A stretch of 64,000 nucleotides of DNA. It comes from Leguminivora glycinivorella (lineage: Eukaryota > Arthropoda > Insecta > Lepidoptera > Tortricidae). The notes under the pieces were generated by a model. That model was not told the DNA's origin, searched no databases, and saw only the letters and a program-made list of their open reading frames with translations. The stretch lies in contig NC_062995.1 of the NCBI RefSeq assembly GCF_023078275.1, positions 11,916,917 through 11,980,916 of the forward strand, written 5' to 3'. Made by a program: the position numbers and the translations under genes. Below are positions 36,401 to 40,362 of this stretch, one piece after another (position 1 is the stretch's first letter; each line of letters begins with the position of its first letter).

Positions 36401-39395
36401 AGGTTTAATGTGATCATTATTGTGAATTAAAGATTCATAAAGGTCCTTAAATTCCATCCACTTATAATATGAACCATCAAATTTAGAGATTTTAATTTGA
36501 GGAAGCTTGAAGCCGAGATGCTCAGAATGACAGCCGTTCGATGAACATGTTCTGACAGAAGTCTCTGGACAGGGTTTTTGAGCTTGAGAGCGTTCAAGAA
36601 TACACTGAGCTGCAGCTATAGCATTATTGATATGGGTTTCATTGTTGTCCCGTTCTGCAAGTTCAGTGTCTAAATTTTCAAAATTAGCAATTTCGATTGA
36701 AGTTTGCAGCTCGTCAAGTCGCGTGGATAACTCTATAACCTTGTTTAATCTTAAGGTCAGCTCATTGAATTTAACACCTGATAACACTTCATCATCTGAA
36801 ATTTTGTCTAAGTAAATGCGGAATTTGGAAACTTGACCTTTAATCGATCCGCGTTTAGTACGCAATTCTGCTAGAAGAGCCTCCCTTTTAGCTGCCTCAG
36901 CCATGTTGAATTATGTTTTTAACTGGGCTAGCAAACAAGTCAAATACAATTTTAAAAATAAAATGTCAAGTTTAAAGTTATCCACGTTAGAAATAAAAAT
37001 GTGAAAACAGCTTACGCGCCTTTTAAACTTCAACAGCTAGGCCGAGGTGTGTTGCGGCAGCAGTCCCTTGGACAACTTGCCACGTGGTGGCAGGTATGGG
37101 CGTGGCACTACAGATGTGGCACGCGACACGCACTGCGACGGTTGTCCACGGAATCCACTGAAATTGTGCAAACGAAACTGTGCATAAGCGAACACAAACC
37201 AAGATGCAAGAAGGCGCGATGTTAGAATAGAACCACTTTGCGTCAGCGTAATTAGAAAGAAATAGATACAGTTGAGTTTAAATTCACCTTTTTAAAGAAA
37301 GCAGTGCCTTTGATTGCAAATGAATTTATCACCTTACGTTTTTATCACAAAATAAGGATGGCATATGCAATTTCTATTAAACTTTAAACGAAACTCAATT
37401 TTTAAATTAAAGTATGGAAAGAACAATGCACTTTACTGTTTTAAGCAGAAAAAACTCGAAATGCAGTATGCGTTAAGCTATGCTATAGCAACGTTTATGT
37501 GCCAGCGTGGCTTTTGAGGTTAACGTCACACTGACAATTTGCAGATGCGTTCTGAAACTAAAACACAAATGAAGGCAATAATACGCAGCGAGCTCTCTCC
37601 TAATTTTAGATTGATGGGGAACTAGTGAAATTTGAATTTAAAGTAAGGTTGTCAAGTCAGTACGGGTAAAGGTCAAATAGAGGTTAAGTTGTTTACGAGT
37701 TCAAAGTTGAGTAAGTAGGTAGATATATAAATTGATGTTAGCTAAGTTGGGTTGGAATGAATTTAAATTTAAGGTTTGTAAATTGGAAAATGAATTTAAA
37801 TTGGAAAAAAGACTAGGGCTAATTAAGAAATTCGGGGAAACAGAATTAGGTGGGTATGGGCACTTCTCACGGCACTTTCCTTAAAAACTCGCCAGCCGCC
37901 ACACGCTGCCGCCGGGTGCCGCGCCTTCGACGCTCGTCAGGTTTTTTCTTTGTTCGCCGCAGCTGTCCCCCAGGAGACTTCGGGAACTTGATATTCGGCT
38001 GGCGGCGATGTCCCTTTTCTGGCTTGCGACGTCTTCTTCTGCTCCAGGCCCAACCCGTTCCGCCAAGATGGCCGTTGTCTTGAGGTGGCTATAAAAATTT
38101 AGAGTTCCTCTCTCCGCACGTGTCCTGTCACGGTCGCCAAAATGTTTGAGTTTTCGATTAGTAAAAAAAGGGACGCTGGTGCCGCGCACCGTGCTTTTAT
38201 AGTGTCGCGACGGGGGAAAACCGCGGCGCTTCAGTCTTCATTCCTATTGGTCCGGCAGCTCGAGGCTCTGGCCGCTGCTCATTGGATCAGCGGGGTGACC
38301 GGAGGTTGGCTATCCTGTCTGTGTTGCCAGTCAGGGCGTTAACAACTGTGATTGCACATTTTACTTTGACAGTAACTCTCTATAATACTCAATCCTCTTT
38401 GCTACAATCAAAGCCTATAGTCAACTTCAACATTGAGAGCATTCCATGGGCTGTCCCGCACAAACACATTATTTTTCGTGTATTGCAACTTTTTTACATA
38501 CATTCTTACATATAATCACGCCTGAATCCCATAAAACGGTAGGCAGAACACATGAACTACTAAGTTTCAGTGCCACTCTTGGCAAAAAGAATTCTTTCAG
38601 AAATCCAATTGTGACATTGCAGTGACAGGTTGCCAGCCTCTCGCTTACACAACAATTTAACCCATCTCTCACCCACGGGAAGTAAGGGGGCAGTGAAATT
38701 CTTAACCAGTCACCACACGGCACATTACCCTTTTTTTCGGTGGTTAAGGCATGAAATCAGTTACCTTAGAGAAAGGTCTTTTTACACCAGCCAATTTGCA
38801 GAAAATTCGCGTTTGTACTGGTCAGTGGTAAACGTTTTCGTGGAATGCTTAACGGATGAAAGAAAAATGTTGGAGAAATTTTAAAATTTCATTGTCACAA
38901 GGCCAGATTTCTTAATGAACTAAAAAATAGACAGACGGACAGAGTCGCACCATAAGGGTTCCTTTGTACCTTTTTGGTACGGAACCCTAATAACCTATAC
39001 TCTCTGTACAGTCAAGTGTAAAAATATGGGTGTACACATCTTACTCAAAAATATGTTCTATAGCATCTTAGTCCGGTGTAATAAGAGCGTAGTACCATAT
39101 TTATGAGACGATTATTTCGATACGTATTTTTGCACTTGACTGTACTACACATTATCTCAACCAAAAAAGAACACTAGCAAAGAGTTTTACTTTGATTTTG
39201 GTCAAATACAAAATAAATACTCACAACGAACCCTGTTACACGGAAGAATTCTTCAACGAGCTTGTTTTCATGAATATTCAATAACTTTTCCTCCGTCGCC
39301 AGACACGCTCGACAACAAAACAGATCGCTCTGCTTTGTCGAAAGTTTGCCGGCAGTTTCCGTTACTGTACCCATGATTTGCAGATTCAAATGCAT
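6550..39395 (-). CDS. Gene B: ZAD-C2H2 zinc-finger transcription factor, complete, 12 exons
   Basis: Exons in coding order: 39395-39225, 34209-34084, 32517-31825, 29608-29474, 22775-22648, 20659-20585, 18439-18310, 10818-10624, 10216-10049, 9930-9832, 9246-9148 and 6699-6550. They total 2169 bp, that is 722 codons plus TAA, and every junction keeps frame. Residues 1-99 form a ZAD (FCCRACL..., then LCVRCAALMQRC...FRRKC): two CxxC pairs that bind zinc and mediate dimerisation in insect ZAD proteins. Residues 100-330 are a charged linker rich in Glu, Asp and Lys. About 12 fingers follow, one lacking the last His (RECKTC..HQETG) and one a residue short (CEICGKMYN/SFHMRIHMRQH). A possible later start is Met8, whose context (ATCATGG) is stronger. 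The ZAD family acts in the nucleus on DNA; the target is unknown. The head faces gene D and the tail faces gene A. Confidence 0.87.
6746..7000. repeat. Dispersed repeat fragment (CGCCTGATGGTAAGCGATCA family)
   Basis: This is a widespread lepidopteran repeat type, rich in the CGCCTGATGGTAAGCGATCA phrase and containing broken reading frames. It lies in gene B's last intron. Confidence 0.4.
7035..7260. repeat. Dispersed repeat (CCGACGTAGTAT-ended), copy 1
   Basis: It matches 22425-22640 and 48760-48985, sharing GTTGCAGGCGTCCATAGGT and GTGACCGCTTTC. It ends with CGACGTAGTATA and an A-run, suggesting a short retroelement. Confidence 0.55.
7367..7580 (+). repeat. Dispersed repeat ending CACGAATAAA, copy 1
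   Basis: It shares GGAAGATCAGCGCT and the CACGAATAAA tail with 62980-63150, and (inverted, diverged) with 48010-48310. Confidence 0.5.
7612..8118. mobile_element. Element with poly-T-rich inverted ends (AGGGTTGTAAATAG)
   Basis: The left end CTAGGGTTGCAAAAAAACGG and the right end TATTTACAACCCTA are inverted. Interior runs of GGTTTTTTTTCTG recur near both ends. Fragments are at 5905-5965 and 57017-57130. Confidence 0.6.
8465..8790 (+). repeat. TATACAAGGGTGCAAAGTTG dispersed element, copy 1
   Basis: A ~330-bp unit also occurs at 18465-18795 (+) and at 58930-59455 (inverted, with an insertion). It contains the self-complementary phrases CACTATAGCGAGG and CCACTAGTGGATAAA. No coding frame is conserved. 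Confidence 0.6.
9148..9246 (-). CDS. Gene B exon 11 (99 bp)
   Basis: The acceptor CAG lies above 9246 and the donor GTAAGT below 9148. It encodes FHMRAHTGYKPYKC, completing the previous finger, and CEHCGLAFSIKSNHQRHVNV. It is the same length as gene C's exon 56882-56980. Confidence 0.88.
9308..9812 (+). mobile_element. tRNA-derived SINE copy 2, split by a MITE
   Basis: The SINE body (TTCGGAACTTACGTGCGAAATG... and AGATGGCAGTAGCTTTCG...AGGAGGAGGATG) is interrupted at 9453 and resumes at about 9700. It sits between exons 10 and 11 of gene B. The head with the B box is missing. Confidence 0.7.
9454..9700. mobile_element. MITE nested in a SINE
   Basis: The ends GGGCCCGTTTCTCGAAAAG and CTTTCGAGAAACGGACCCC are inverted. 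Inner inverted phrases TTACAAGTG/CACTTGTAA are also present. It lies inside the SINE at 9308-9812, so it is the younger insertion. Confidence 0.75.
9832..9930 (-). CDS. Gene B exon 10 (99 bp)
   Basis: It encodes SFHMRIHMRQHTGE and the finger start CDHCPKRFGSKSSIM. Its donor is GTAAAT. The finger completed by the next exon has exact C-x2-C-x12-H-x3-H spacing. The finger it completes upstream is one residue short. Confidence 0.87.
10049..10216 (-). CDS. Gene B exon 9 (168 bp)
   Basis: It completes a finger (CTE/CYSTFLNAESYNVHVKRKH), then encodes a basic glycine- and glutamine-containing linker and CCEICGKMYN. The donor is GTGAGT. The gene C counterpart is 51 bp longer in the linker. Confidence 0.87.
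10400..10555. mobile_element. Small MITE with C-tracts
   Basis: The ends CATCCACATATTACGTCAC and GTGACGTAATATATGGATG are inverted. Two C-runs of about a dozen bases lie between them. Confidence 0.6.
10624..10818 (-). CDS. Gene B exon 8 (195 bp)
   Basis: It encodes a degenerate finger RECKTCSVTFMSNDALKRHQ (second His absent), the finger CVQCGENFESADALKQHADSEH, and the Cys pair start TCTE. The donor is GTTAGT. Gene C's exon 60105-60296 is clearly homologous, including the missing His. Confidence 0.88.
10862..10975. mobile_element. MITE end (TTCCCATAGTTGCGTA)
   Basis: It matches the right arm of the MITE at 62046-62290: TAGTAGTGTGACTACTTAAA, then ATTTGATTTGTTCCCATAG. The left arm is not evident. 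Confidence 0.55.
11130..12600. other. Gene-free intron stretch, unassigned
   Basis: This is AT-rich intron DNA of gene B with scattered short frames. A frame at 12119-12322 (67 codons) resembles nothing recognised. An inverted-looking fragment with CCTAGATGGCG lies near 11600. No splice-consistent exon was found. Confidence 0.35.
12613..12740. mobile_element. Palindromic MITE, CGATATCGGAT family, copy 2
   Basis: It is nearly the same as 2798-2923, with the same inverted ends and the same CCCATACATTACAGGCGC core. Confidence 0.75.
12913..13147 (-). mobile_element. Lep1-like Helitron, long form
   Basis: It has TC...CTAG ends like the others. It carries an extra ~55 bp between the CTAG end and the AAAGAGACAAAAAGTAGCC core, as does the copy at 31557-31798. 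Confidence 0.7.
13148..13560 (-). other. Unrecognised open stretch in intron of gene B
   Basis: A minus-strand frame of about 125 codons (13529 down to about 13150) is open up to a Helitron. It includes a run of Arg, Tyr and Leu residues (HYRKRSSSHKYAYLLVSYVY). No family was recognised. It lacks clear splice sites and may be transposon-derived or chance. Confidence 0.2.
14165..14342 (+). repeat. CCCCGACGCAAAAACGACGG repeat with (TC)(TG) tract
   Basis: It starts with a short GACG hairpin, then TCTG/TG microsatellite, then CCGAACGGATGAACCGATTT. Inverted relatives are at 22985-23180 and 61505-61727. The opposite end, TCGGGAATGTTCTTAGCCAT, is shared. Confidence 0.65.
14343..15335. repeat. Two direct copies of a ~445-bp repeat
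   Basis: The phrase ATATATAAAAGAAGA followed by ACTGACTGA is at 14345 and again at about 14790. It is followed in both copies by CACAGCCGAAACCGCTGGTC, GGGGGTTCAAAGTTTGTATG and TTTATCGGGTCGCTGATCAC. The second copy is shorter at its 3' end. Confidence 0.7.
15344..16255. repeat. GGGATA/GGGATC hexanucleotide array
   Basis: About 900 bp consist of six-base units GGGATA, GGGATC and, at the edges, GGGACA. Groups of the same unit are interleaved, and the variant GGCATC recurs three times within the same longer phrase (near 15701, 15779, 15959), so higher-order duplication is present. The long Ser-Arg/Ser-Leu and Pro-Ile frames across it are products of the period and are not genes. Confidence 0.92.
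16790..17672 (+). mobile_element. 5'-truncated non-LTR retrotransposon (reverse-transcriptase C-terminus)
   Basis: The frame 16862-17326 reads IPLLDYADIAF..KLERLQNVCIRYIF..LWNSLPLSLR, a pattern typical of the region after the polymerase domain in Jockey/CR1-group LINEs. After the stop there is an AT-rich 3' tail with AATAAA, ending in a short TAC repeat near 17670. The polymerase core is missing. Confidence 0.7.
17690..18110 (+). mobile_element. RTE-type LINE C-terminal fragment
   Basis: Frames within 17706-18065 contain GVTRLDRIRNEYIRGSLKVA and LAWYGHVMRRDESN, the C-terminal signature of RTE retrotransposons, ending CADPK-stop. A short GATGATG tail follows. It begins immediately after the preceding LINE tail. 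Confidence 0.75.
18310..18439 (-). CDS. Gene B exon 7 (130 bp)
   Basis: The acceptor CCCATAG lies above 18439 and the donor GTGAGT below 18310. It begins with one base completing Ser, then KCTSYLSHVRIIH and CDMCGEPFIGEMGLKMHKAREH. It has the same length and phase as gene C's 61828-61957. Confidence 0.88.
18465..18795 (+). repeat. TATACAAGGG dispersed element, copy 2
   Basis: It is close to 8465-8790 along its whole length. It lies just upstream (in gene B's sense) of exon 7. Confidence 0.6.
18815..19010. repeat. Retroelement fragment (GTGGTGACGGGTTAAG family)
   Basis: It matches 3295-3480, including GGCAACCTGTCACTGCAATG. It is followed by a short TATG repeat. Confidence 0.5.
19040..19376. 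mobile_element. MITE with ~75-bp inverted arms
   Basis: The ends AATAGTACATTACGATACAA and TTGTATCGTAATGTACTATT are inverted. Both arms continue through the ACGAGTGGCGATAAAT phrase. A second copy, nested in another MITE, is at 21298-21525. Confidence 0.8.
19637..19870 (+). mobile_element. tRNA-headed SINE (GACCGGTCTGGC family), copy 1
   Basis: It has an A-box-like TGGCTCAGTCGGTAGTG, a B box GGTTCGAATCC, then GGTAAGGGCATTTATTTGTG and a short-repeat tail. Other copies: 23236-23485 (-), 49484-49740 (+) and 57864-58114 (+). Confidence 0.75.
19879..20230 (-). mobile_element. Non-LTR retrotransposon C-terminal fragment
   Basis: The minus-strand frame 20106-19879 ends FASSFLMRTAKEWNSLPASI, a common terminal motif of insect LINE polymerases. 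Upstream it merges with the GTGGTGACGGGTTAAG dispersed segment. Confidence 0.6.
20585..20659 (-). CDS. Gene B exon 6 (75 bp)
   Basis: The acceptor TTGTAG lies above 20659 and the donor GTAAAA below 20585. It encodes TQAGLHHAFHAGKIYQCKYC and DKQF, then two bases of Ser. It completes the finger CRECGFVSRTR/TQAGLHHAFH with exact spacing. Confidence 0.87.
21058..21565. mobile_element. AGGCTAG-type MITE containing another MITE
   Basis: The outer MITE runs from TATAGGCTAGTTTCC (about 21066) to GGAAACTAGCCTATT (about 21555). It is interrupted at 21298-21525 by the ACGATACAAGTGCG MITE. Confidence 0.7.
22151..22317 (+). mobile_element. Lep1-like Helitron
   Basis: It begins TCCATACTAATATTATAAAT and ends AAAAGCTAG. 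It lies in gene B's intron, antisense to the gene. Confidence 0.75.
22425..22640. repeat. Dispersed repeat (CCGACGTAGTAT-ended), copy 2
   Basis: It matches 7035-7260. Its A-run ends only a few bases before the donor of gene B exon 5. Confidence 0.55.
22648..22775 (-). CDS. Gene B exon 5 (128 bp)
   Basis: The acceptor TTTTCAG lies above 22775 and the donor GTATGT below 22648. It encodes EGEFECPACKFRFKLKSKLW plus NHLDDTH, a full finger, and then CRECGFVSRT leading into the next exon. Confidence 0.88.
22794..22974. mobile_element. Near-perfect hairpin MITE next to exon 5
   Basis: AAGCTATGAGCTATCGGCTA and its complement form the outer ends. Inside, AGAGACACGGCGATATTGATA pairs with its inverse, so nearly the whole 180 bp can fold. 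It starts 18 bp upstream of gene B exon 5. A second copy, interrupted, is at 50895-51380. Confidence 0.8.
22985..23180 (-). repeat. CCCCGACGCAAAAACGACGG repeat, inverted copy
   Basis: It starts with CTAGCTCGCGGTGGGACCAG and runs to GTCGTTTTTGCGTCGGGGG. It matches 61505-61727 and 14165-14342. Confidence 0.6.
23236..23485 (-). mobile_element. tRNA-headed SINE (GACCGGTCTGGC family), copy 2
   Basis: It is inverted relative to 49484-49740, full length from the CCGGTC head to the AATAAATAAATATT tail. A Helitron begins 12 bp after its head. Confidence 0.75.
23498..23675 (-). mobile_element. Lep1-like Helitron
   Basis: The CTAG end is at 23498-23501 and the TC end at 23674-23675 on the minus strand. 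Confidence 0.75.
24693..29204 (-). mobile_element. Full-length non-LTR retrotransposon with long target duplication
   Basis: It encloses the open frame 24877-28680. A 34-bp direct repeat with one mismatch (24693-24726 and 29171-29204, starting AGTAACGAGTTATTAGACGT) flanks it and is read as the target-site duplication. The 5' leader (28681-29170) contains GC-rich CGATCG phrases; the 3' part is AT-rich without a long poly-A. It lies in gene B's intron in the same transcriptional sense as the gene. Confidence 0.75.
24877..28680 (-). CDS. Non-LTR retrotransposon ORF: N-terminal region, endonuclease, reverse transcriptase (1267 aa)
   Basis: Residues 1-50 look coiled-coil-like. Residues 60-200 are Pro/Thr/Ser/Lys-rich. 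Residues 205-290 form an ORF1-like domain (IHRYLHGCYF ... WPLNIKISEWQPF). Residues about 310-540 carry apurinic-endonuclease motifs: LHLNINRL, LCLSEHWL, GGGVCIYA, ITGDMNID, SDHLSV. Residues about 790-1060 are the polymerase, with YRPISLVPIISK, VPQGSIAGNNLF and the catalytic FADD at 987-990. The C-terminus carries LWGTAADRDRAFRMQKRALR and ACYSIEEF. No RNase H was seen. This fits the Jockey/CR1 group. ORF1-like and ORF2 segments are fused in a single uninterrupted frame, which is not the usual two-ORF layout. The frame has no stop or shift, so the copy may be recent. Confidence 0.85.
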   Translation of the reverse strand: MALKDSEQFKKLLTSVLKPFERSISEINKKLDSLSNEISEIKSVIFSNSTESSSSKVVNNYKLNSAPAQPAPVATNNTSTPTSRPAPTLPPTRAQRSAAVKTKERIASQAKQPTRAKRTDLPPKDDPPRTMVDDKINMTAGNCSNSLTVIDSLTDPIDSELDDPEPSIITSKPAENVWETAQSRNSRRKNRKATVSIKGTATDTSLKGVTIHRYLHGCYFSNDTTPESVINHLNSVHGGVDYTVEKIPSKRDSYNSFKIGIPSGVYEKFLSTSVWPLNIKISEWQPFLRRRRPCLPPTPPHQVKTNDKMLDVLHLNINRLHNKTYKLESELQLRDKVDILCLSEHWLDTKQITSVNIVNFRMRAHYCRPSRMGGGVCIYASPEIITMERKEITNLSVEMQFEVCAIECVGLDLIVVCIYRPPNGDLSLYLSKLNELLNLNAIQNYNVLITGDMNIDLLTKNNTVKDLLDIIKINGFKSLINVPTRITEYSKTCIDHAYSNLTKTSIVNVFCHDLHLSDHLSVNVILNISTNKIQCKQHILKRMFSHSNRLDFTRSLDLYDWDCLLAKNCCPVKRFESVLNVIKHYFEVHFPIKKQPVKTNRDVWVNELVKNKRNKLRRLKTNLAHNLDDHESLSELLKTEPLYWALLKELRKDYINRQISNSSDNMCRSVWRVIADETCRKNKTGNRAIDILISRSEGECESARASAAASLLNQYYVNANVNNFKPCSATACEYLSDYLDKTPPTLVFTEFTLSEMIESINKIKRKSSKDINDMSTQILDCLSPVVVSLILSLFNECATAGVYPDVLKLIKIQPIYKGKGEQDAPKSYRPISLVPIISKVFERLISVRLMKHIHSNSLLNSQQYAYQPGRSTTDAARDVVSRVLRHLEDARQVAAIFCDLSRAFEMIDHSLLLTKLSRYGVSGVFHQTIASFLNNRQQCTFVHNSRSNLESVGDCAVPQGSIAGNNLFLILVNDITSACPGSEYIMFADDTCVIVHADDFETLKIKLNYVMNQLVKWFKANGMILNLDKTNIVHFQLRNTIKTKLNIVLNDTLIPQVDTVKYLGFEIDAGLTWGPHIQSTCDRLASACYALSRLAPSLTTENLKMAYYGYFHSILTQGVDLWGTAADRDRAFRMQKRALRIIDGKPTDHPAKLLFKKHNILTLPSIFVLSACMYVRTNINMYKTSAPIHTHDLPPRRPPLLLVPMRRLAKSRRSLGVIGPRLYNSLPSKLKDSKSDSIFKKDLKLLLISHACYSIEEFMCIITTKDR
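29196..29458. mobile_element. MITE (GCTAGATGGCGCTAAT family), partial, abutting a splice donor
   Basis: It matches 57430-57785 (inverted) and the split copy at 34505-38413. Its right end (CGATCCTCTTTGATACTAG) stops about 15 bp before the donor side of gene B exon 4. Confidence 0.65.
29474..29608 (-). CDS. Gene B exon 4 (135 bp, first finger)
   Basis: The acceptor CGCCAG lies above 29608 and the donor GTAAGT below 29474. It encodes EEQMAEIAARRDSEDYRQSQ, then the first finger CAPCGKIFRCEETYRRHRVKH. All 45 codons are in phase 0. Confidence 0.87.
29940..30110. repeat. GGGGCGGCTCACTCCGCGAT repeat end
   Basis: It shares CGGCTCACTCCGCGATTCTA (inverted) with about 23850-23950, probably the tip of a DNA transposon family. 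Confidence 0.4.
30161..31322. mobile_element. 1.16-kb DNA-transposon-like element of mirrored short phrases, 9-bp duplication
   Basis: GTTTGAAAC lies at 30152-30160 and again at 31323-31331, flanking the ends GGTGTCCTG and CAGTAAACC. Just inside, CGCCAAAAAACGTTTC is inverted at 31290-31310. The left half repeats ~20-bp phrases ending in CAAA (TTTCATTTCCCAA, TTTCGCAAA). The right half repeats their complements (TTTGGGAAATG). No transposase frame is present. The duplication length suits hAT or Mutator-like elements. Confidence 0.7.
31557..31798 (+). mobile_element. Lep1-like Helitron, long form
   Basis: It has TC start and CTAG end, with CGAAGCCGCGGGCAAAAG before the CTAG. It lies 26 bp from the donor side of gene B exon 3. 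Confidence 0.75.
31825..32517 (-). CDS. Gene B exon 3 (693 bp, charged linker)
   Basis: The acceptor TTTCTAG lies above 32517 and the donor GTAAGG below 31825; it has 231 codons in phase 0. It has no fingers. It is rich in Asp, Glu, Lys and Thr, with clusters such as EYLDDFQDIYDD and KVKKQRKSMNR that may act as acidic and nuclear-localisation segments. Its length and position match the variable linker between ZAD and fingers in insect ZAD proteins. Confidence 0.83.
32540..32645. repeat. CGACTAGTCGGC-rich element end
   Basis: About 90 bp repeat the palindromic phrase CCGACTAGTCGGC and variants, just upstream of exon 3 of gene B. It resembles the subterminal repeats of a DNA transposon end; the partner end was not found. 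Confidence 0.45.
33058..33801. mobile_element. DNA transposon with CGTTAAT subterminal repeats, 9-bp duplication
   Basis: The ends ATAGCTGGGC and GCCCAGCTAT are inverted. CAGACAACC flanks both sides (33049-33057 and 33802-33810). Both subterminal zones (33060-33190 and 33660-33795) are dense in GTTAAC/CGTTAAT. An inner unit (33270-33592) has its own inverted tips GCCCGAAGTACGGC and GCTGTACTTCGGCC. Confidence 0.75.
34084..34209 (-). CDS. Gene B exon 2 (126 bp, ZAD second half)
   Basis: The acceptor TTCAG lies above 34209 and the donor GTAAGT below 34084. It encodes LPQHLCVRCAALMQRCASFR followed by RKCLRAHELL. The CxxC pair plus FRRKC is the second zinc-binding half of a ZAD. Confidence 0.87.
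34706..35337 (-). mobile_element. Penelope-like inverted-repeat element with 11-bp duplication
   Basis: Arms of 111 bp (34707-34817 and 35185-35295) are almost perfect inverses, starting AATCGTAAACTAGAACTTTC. TAGGAATATGG flanks the insert (34695-34705, 35338-35348). The interior carries, on the minus strand, a hammerhead-like GAGGCGAAACACGTGTCGAG. No polymerase frame remains. Assignment to Penelope-like elements rests on the ribozyme-like motif and variable-length duplication. Confidence 0.5.
34886..34928 (-). ncRNA. Candidate minimal hammerhead ribozyme
   Basis: On the minus strand: AGCTC, then CTGAGGA (fits CUGANGA), a stem GCCTC-GTA-GAGGC, then GAAA, CACGTG and TC, followed by GAGTT, which pairs with the starting AGCTC. 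Core order and the GTC cleavage triplet fit a type I hammerhead with a very short stem III. One extra T lies between CTGAGGA and stem II. Penelope-like elements are known to carry such minimal hammerheads. Activity is untested. Confidence 0.5.
35603..36904 (-). pseudogene. BEL/Pao gag remnant (433 codons)
   Basis: The start MAEAAKREALLAEL is followed by a predicted helical region and the DUF1759-type gag core (LPQIKISKFDGSYYKWMEF, then FHYLSSYLEGDAARVI). Two zinc-knuckle-like clusters follow (CIVCHGDHRVYDC; CHVCLRPDHETRQC...CRVCKRRHNTYLH). The frame runs into LTR sequence and stops there, so the C-terminal residues are artificial and the protease, polymerase and integrase are absent. It lies in the first intron of gene B, in the gene's sense. 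Confidence 0.8.
38143..38344 (-). repeat. LTR of the deleted BEL/Pao element
   Basis: This 202-bp terminal repeat begins TGTTTGAG and ends TTAACA on +. Its first ~97 bp match the left LTR, apart from the ~100 extra bp there. Confidence 0.75.
39000..39148. mobile_element. MITE with ACAGTCAAGTG ends, copy 1
   Basis: The ends TACAGTCAAGTGTAAAAATA and GTATTTTTGCACTTGACTGT are inverted. The inverted copy at 49970-50102 matches along its length. Confidence 0.75.
39225..39395 (-). CDS. Gene B exon 1 (start codon, ZAD first half)
   Basis: ATG is at 39395-39393 and the donor GTGAGT lies below 39225. It encodes MHLNLQIMGTVTETAGKLST, then FCCRACLATEEKLLNIHENK and LVEEFFRVTGFV. The CxxC pair is the first half of the ZAD. 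A second in-frame ATG at 39374-39372 is in a better initiation context. Confidence 0.85.
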
Positions 39396-40362
39396 GAAGG
39401 GCGCTTGCTACAAACTACAACAAATACTTTCATATACCATTAACAACCCTTTAAAGCCATAATATTAATTTAAAAGAGTGAAGCAATAACAATTTTTAGA
39501 GTGGAGCAGGATACTGTCTCCGCCTGACAGTCGGGTGTTGATGTTGATGTTGACAGATGACATACAGTTTTTTTTTTTACAAATAACCATAGATTTATAT
39601 ATTGTTAAGCTAGATTGAGTTGTTAGGCCAAAAAGTGTGTCCACATGAGAGGGTAAAGTTGGGGCTGGTGTCCCTCTCGCACTTATTGCCACTGCCAAAA
39701 TTATTTGAATGACGCATAGATTTAGAATTATTAAACTAGATTGTTTAGTTAGGTCAAAAAGTGTGTCCACATGAGAGGTAATTGTTTGGGCTGGTGTCCC
39801 TCTCGCACTTGCTGACAATGTCAACATTATCTAGTGACGTCATCACTGTCATAAATTGGGGATACCAGTCAATTTTCAAAGTTACTACTAAATCTACTAA
39901 CACCCAATTGAAAGTATTTTTTAATTATACAAATCTTTGATTTACTGGCATCAAAATAATTACATTATAATTATTTTCAAATTTTTTGAAATATATCGAA
40001 ACCCTAGTTTGAATATAACATTAAAATAAAATAAGAAGTTATAAAGTCAGGTAATATACAGATAAAAATACTACTAATATGGGAACCTCATTAACACTGG
40101 CAACACGTGCGAGAGGGACACCAGCCCAAACAATGCCCTCTCATGTGGACCGTTTTCGCTAGTCTGATACGATCGACTTTCTGTTTCAGTAATAAGGTTT
40201 AATTTCGTATGGCAAAAAATGTGATTGAGCTGTCCCCTGTAAAGATCTTTGCACTGACAGTAACACAAGTGACATTGACATATTCGACATATCTGTCATA
40301 GTTTTTTTTGGACTTGCTTCAGCCGTCGTCAATGCCCCCAAATAGTGTTTTAAGTGCTTACG
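39396..40362. promoter_or_regulatory. Divergent promoter region of genes B and D
   Basis: These 967 bp separate the two start codons and so must contain the 5' leaders of both genes. They contain two direct ~115-bp repeats (about 39628-39695 and 39750-39815) sharing AAAAAGTGTGTCCACATGAG and GGCTGGTGTCCCTCTCGCAC. A third, inverted partial copy is at about 40105-40160. No TATA box is assigned. Start sites are not visible. Confidence 0.65.

Larger units (their letters stand above)
35416..38344 (-). mobile_element. Pol-deleted BEL/Pao retrotransposon
   Basis: The element starts TGTTTGAG and ends TTAACA, flanked by ACTGT (35411-35415, 38345-38349). The right LTR (its 5' LTR) is 38143-38344. A tRNA-Arg-like primer site TGGCGACCGTGACAGG lies just inside it on the minus strand. 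The left LTR shares the ~92-bp core (35519-35610) but carries about 100 extra bp near its end. It is truncated on the inner side, where it fuses to the end of gag. All of pol is missing. Confidence 0.8.
34505..38413. mobile_element. MITE (GCTAGATGGCGCTAAT family) split by two younger insertions
   Basis: Left part 34505-34694, middle 35349-35410 and right 38350-38413 together reconstruct the order seen in 57430-57785. The breaks contain a Penelope-like piece (34706-35337) and a BEL/Pao remnant (35416-38344), each with its own target duplication. Confidence 0.7.

Noticed and set aside
38143..38515. Short plus-strand frames near 38.2-38.5 kb
   Set aside because: They fall in an LTR and MITE end and share no homology with the zinc-finger genes.
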